Shown: positions 61,050 to 64,000 of the stretch, one piece after another | Layout of the letters: each line of letters begins with the position of its first letter | How positions within the stretch are numbered: the stretch's first letter is position 1 | NCBI GenBank assembly: GCA_963707905.1 | Contig: CAVPSA010000021.1 | Location: forward strand, 62,001 to 126,000 | Length of the DNA stretch: 64,000 bases | Direction: 5' to 3' | Source: DASXKD01 sp963707905 | GTDB taxonomy: Bacteria > Actinomycetota > Actinomycetes > Streptosporangiales > Streptosporangiaceae | Notes under the pieces: model-generated | Told to the model about the DNA's origin: nothing | The model's database searches: none | The model's input: only the letters and a program-made list of their open reading frames with translations | Program-made: the position numbers and the translations under genes

Positions 61050-63345
61050 TTATTCCGGCGCCGCCGCGAAGGCTTCGTGGCCGAGGTGGGCCAGCCAGCC
61101 GCGGAACACCTGGTGGAGTTCGTCCGCGCCCCGGATCGGGCCGGCCGGGGCGGGCAGGCCGGACGGGTACATGACAAAGGGATGGGTCTGCTCCCCGCCA
61201 AGCCCACCATGCGACCCCACCAGGTGCTCGAACGCCGCCACCTCCTCGGTCTGCGGATCCCACATCGAGTTGACCATGATGTCGGCGCAGTGCGGGTACG
61301 AGTCCGTCTGCAGGACCTGCCAGCGGCCGGAGGCACCGAACGGCCCCAGCGGATCGTTGCCCACCACGGTCTGGGTTCGCAGCACCTGGAGGCCGTCCCG
61401 GCCGATGACGACCGGGCCATCCTCGTCCGAGCGGACGAGGATGAACCCGATACCGGGATGGGCGATGAGGGCCGGTATCAACCGCGGATACCTTTCCCCG
61501 ATCTGCTCCAGGGACAACCGCCCGGCCTGTTCGGTCAGGTAGACCAGGCCGAGGTTTCCCGAGGCAAGCACGACCGCCTCACCAGGGCCGTCCGGCGGTG
61601 CGGCATCGCGCTCCTGCGGCGGGACCGGGTCGGCCGCGACCCCGCCCACGGCCGTGGCGGCGTGTACGGGCACGGCGGCGTCCACGGGTGCGGCGGTGCC
61701 CACCTGCGCGGGGGTGTCCACCTGCCCGGGGGCGTCCACCTGCGGCACTGCCGGGGGCGTCCACCTGCGCGGGGGCGTCCACCTGCGCGGGGGTGTGCAC
61801 GGGCACGGCACCGCCCGCGAGCACGGCCGGCCGCCTGGGATCGGTATCGCGGCGGTCGCGCAGGGCACGCTGCAGCGCCCTGCCGACCCGGCTGTCGGCG
61901 GATGTGACCTCCGCCGCCGCGGCGCCGGCATATCCCCAGGACTCCTCCCCCGCCACCCGCGCGGAACCGATCTCGGTCACCGTTGCTTCCTGCATCGCGC
62001 CCTGGACCAGTCCGCCGAGGCTGCACCCGTACCGGTCTTCGAAGGTGGTTCCCTGGCTCTGGCCGTGATCGGACAGCACCACGAACTCATACGGGCGTGG
62101 CGCGGTCGCGGCGGCGCGTTCCAGCCGCCCGATATCCCGGTCGAGCCGGCGCAGGGTGTCCAGGGCGTCGTAGCGTTCTGGCCCGGAGTGGTGCGCGACC
62201 TCGTCGTAGCCGACGAAGTCGGCGTAGATGACCGAGCGGCCGACGTACAGGTCGCCGATCAGCGTCTGGGTGGTCAGATCCCGGGTGATCACCGTGGCAA
62301 AGGCCCGGAGGAACGGGTACAGGCCGCCGCGGCGCACCCGGGGGCGGACGTCGTGGCGCCGCTGCCGGGATGCCTGGACGAGTTCCCGCACGATTTCCGC
62401 GACGAACGCGGCCAGCGTGCGCAGGGTGTTGTAAGGGTCCGCGAAATACCCGTAGTAGCCCTTGCCCACCCTGCCCCGCCGGTGCCCGGCGACGCTCATG
62501 GTCAGGATGTTCTGCTCTGCGTCGCCGGTGTAGAGGTTCCCCCGGCCGACCCCGTCGGCGTGCAGCAGGCCCCGCCCGTCCGAGTGGCGGCGCTCGATTT
62601 CCGCCGCCGAGCGCGGGTGGTTGCTGACCAGCCTGGTGCCGGTCTCCTTCTCCAGCCACCGGAAGGCCGGGATGTCGAACGTGCTGCCATGCAGGATCCC
62701 GCACTGGCTGGCACCGGTCTGGGAGGACCATCCGGTCTCCCAGCCGAGCAGCCGGTGACTGCCGGAGGCGAGCCAGCGGGCCAGCGTCGGGGCGTTGCCA
62801 TCGCGCAGGGCCCGCCGCAGGACCGCCATTCCCAGCCCGTCGATCTGGATGAACAGCACCCCGGGAACGTCGCTGGCACCTTCGGTCCGGACCCGGCGGG
62901 CCGCGCGGCGGATGATCCTGCGGTAGTAGACGTCCTCGTCGTCGAGCGTCAGCAGGCTGGTCAGCATGGTGTTGGCCAGGGCGAGCACCAGCGCGGCAGC
63001 GATGGCGGTCCCCCAGTCGCGCACGTCGATGCCCGGCAGCACGTAGGCGACGATGACGACCGCCGCCCCGTTGAGCACGATGGCAGCGAGGCCAAGCGTG
63101 AGAACGGCGAGCGGCAGCGCGAGATAGGCAAAGACCGGCCAGACCAGTGCGTTGATCAGGCCAAGCAGCGCCGCGGCCGCCAAAGCGGCGCCCGCGCTGG
63201 ACACCGTCAGGCCCGGCAGCAGCCAGCCGAGCAGGACGAACACTGCCGCGGTGAACAGCCACACCACCGCGACGCGCAGCACCGAATGCACGCCCGACAA
63301 TCCCCGCCGGGGCGGCCCCGGCCTCGTCACGGTTCGGTGTTCCAT
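61050..63345 (-). pseudogene. Membrane-anchored alkaline-phosphatase-superfamily protein, frameshifted in a repeat tract
   Basis: From the ATG at 63345. Residues 20-120 form four helices of the mycobacterial holin-like PF04020 type (VAVVWLFTAAVFVLLGWLLP, VLTLGLAAIVLNGAAVVIVA). A phosphodiesterase domain follows: LFIQIDGLGMAVLRRAL, SSQTGASQCGILHGS (nucleophile Thr), YADFVGYDEVAHHSGP, VVLSDHGQSQGTTFED. After VGRALQRALRD the chain enters VDAPAQ-type repeats, where the frame breaks near 61750. It resumes as VDTPAQVGTAAP and a conserved tail (LASGNLGLVYLTEQAGRLSL, SMWDPQTEEVAAFEHLVGSH). Repeat slippage or assembly error are both plausible. Confidence 0.8.
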
Positions 63346-63553
63346 GGCCCTGCCAGCCTCTCCGCTCGCCAGGCATCCACGGATCACTCCTGACGGGTCA
63401 TTCAGGCCGCGGGTTCAGGCTCCGTCGCTGCCCGGCGTGGCGCCCATCGGCCCGGGAACTAGGTGGCCCCCGGAAGCGAGGCCGGTCATCCCCGGCTTAC
63501 GCTCGCCCCAAGCCGGCCCAGGGAGGGACGAGCCTGGCCCGGGGAGGGGCATC
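63346..63553. other. Divergent promoter region
   Basis: No gene. It precedes both the phosphodiesterase gene and the alpha/beta hydrolase gene. Confidence 0.4.
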
Positions 63554-64000
63554 GTGAGCACCACCGAGCAAGCCATCGAGGCCGGCGCTATCCGCGAGCA
63601 GACGCGTGCCCGGTACCCCGACGACGAGGGCTATCTGGACCGCGACGGGGTGCGGATCTATTACGAGGTGTACGGGGCCGGTGAGCAAACCATCCTGTTG
63701 CTCCCGACCTGGGAGATCGTCCACTCACGGGCGTGGAAGTGCCAGATTCCCTACCTGGCCAGGCACGCCCGGGTGGTGACGTTCGACCCGCGCGGCAACG
63801 GGCGTTCCGACCGCCCGGATGACGTGCATGCGTACGACCGGCGCCTGATCACCGGCGACGCGCTGGCCGTGCTGGACCACGTGGGGGCGGACAGCGTGGT
63901 GCTCGTGTCATGGTGCAACGCCGGGGAGGAACTGCTGCTCGCCGCGGAGCATCCGGAGCGGGTGAGCGGCATGGTGCTGATCGCGCCCGACTGGCGGCTG
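63554..64000 (+). CDS. Alpha/beta hydrolase with Cys at the nucleophile position, 3' truncated by window
   Basis: From a GTG behind GGGGAGGGG. YLDRDGVRIYYEVYGAGEQT and VVTFDPRGNGRSDRPDD are the first strands and oxyanion region of the fold. The nucleophile elbow reads LVSWCNAGEELLL, so Cys occupies the position usually held by Ser, as in dienelactone hydrolase-like enzymes; the usual final Gly is Ala. About 149 residues are visible and the gene continues past 64000. The role is unknown. Confidence 0.8.
   Translation, partial: MSTTEQAIEAGAIREQTRARYPDDEGYLDRDGVRIYYEVYGAGEQTILLLPTWEIVHSRAWKCQIPYLARHARVVTFDPRGNGRSDRPDDVHAYDRRLITGDALAVLDHVGADSVVLVSWCNAGEELLLAAEHPERVSGMVLIAPDWRL

Overview
The window is high-GC, densely coding DNA from an actinobacterium. 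It contains an Lsr2 nucleoid protein, a LuxR-type LAL regulator, F420-type (Ddn-like) oxidoreductase genes, GTG/ATG starts with purine-rich ribosome binding sites and many ATGA/GTGA overlaps. The gene set (many TetR, STAS, PAS and secreted beta-propeller proteins) suggests a filamentous soil actinomycete, but the sequence alone does not fix genus or species.

Layout. 1-6.4 kb: a MacB/LolCDE-like export operon (two FtsX-type permeases, the second frameshifted, and two ATPases) ending in a perfect hairpin. 6.4-17.3 kb: mostly ordinary chromosome, with a GT-C mannosyltransferase-like protein, a divergent glucose-6-phosphate dehydrogenase, purC overlapping a STAS gene on the other strand, a class II aldolase, VOC proteins, a LAL regulator and a two-domain muconolactone-isomerase-like protein. 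17.5-21.3 kb: a broken secreted beta-propeller/FG-GAP gene, a fossil 5' end of a relative, and a secreted repeat protein. 21.6-26.8 kb: a PhoU homologue, an IS relic, a TetR/VOC pair with a repeated GTAC operator, a phosphate-symporter-like MFS gene behind a PHO-box-like array, and pcaC.

27.0-49.1 kb is accessory DNA arranged around two divergent tRNA genes, tRNA-Pro(TGG) at 33.3 kb and tRNA-Gly(TCC) at 33.6 kb. Each has a copy of its own 3' end at the far side of a block downstream of it: 27.04 kb for Pro and 49.05 kb for Gly. That is the arrangement expected when elements integrate at tRNA 3' ends. The Pro-side block is heavily decayed, with relics of a serine recombinase and XRE regulators. 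The Gly-side block carries TetR/STAS/PAS regulators, an acetate-transporter-like protein, a graveyard of 3'-only fragments (three toxin families, PPOX, GNAT), and a complete catabolic cassette. The cassette comprises RidA, a DUF1989 protein, a five-gene branched-chain-type ABC importer, a GntR regulator and an amidase.

50.2-58.7 kb is a 4.25-kb tandem duplication carrying lsr2, an acetyltransferase and a secreted protein. Its breakpoints truncate a beta-propeller/FG-GAP gene in copy A and a small membrane protein in copy B. The truncated FG-GAP copy is accumulating nonsense and frameshift changes while its neighbours stay nearly identical. 59.7-64 kb holds a stand-alone alanyl-tRNA-synthetase catalytic domain, a membrane phosphodiesterase with a frameshift in a repeat tract, and the start of an alpha/beta hydrolase.

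Several genes have single-base frame breaks. I cannot tell real mutations from sequence errors without reads, and this is said where it matters.
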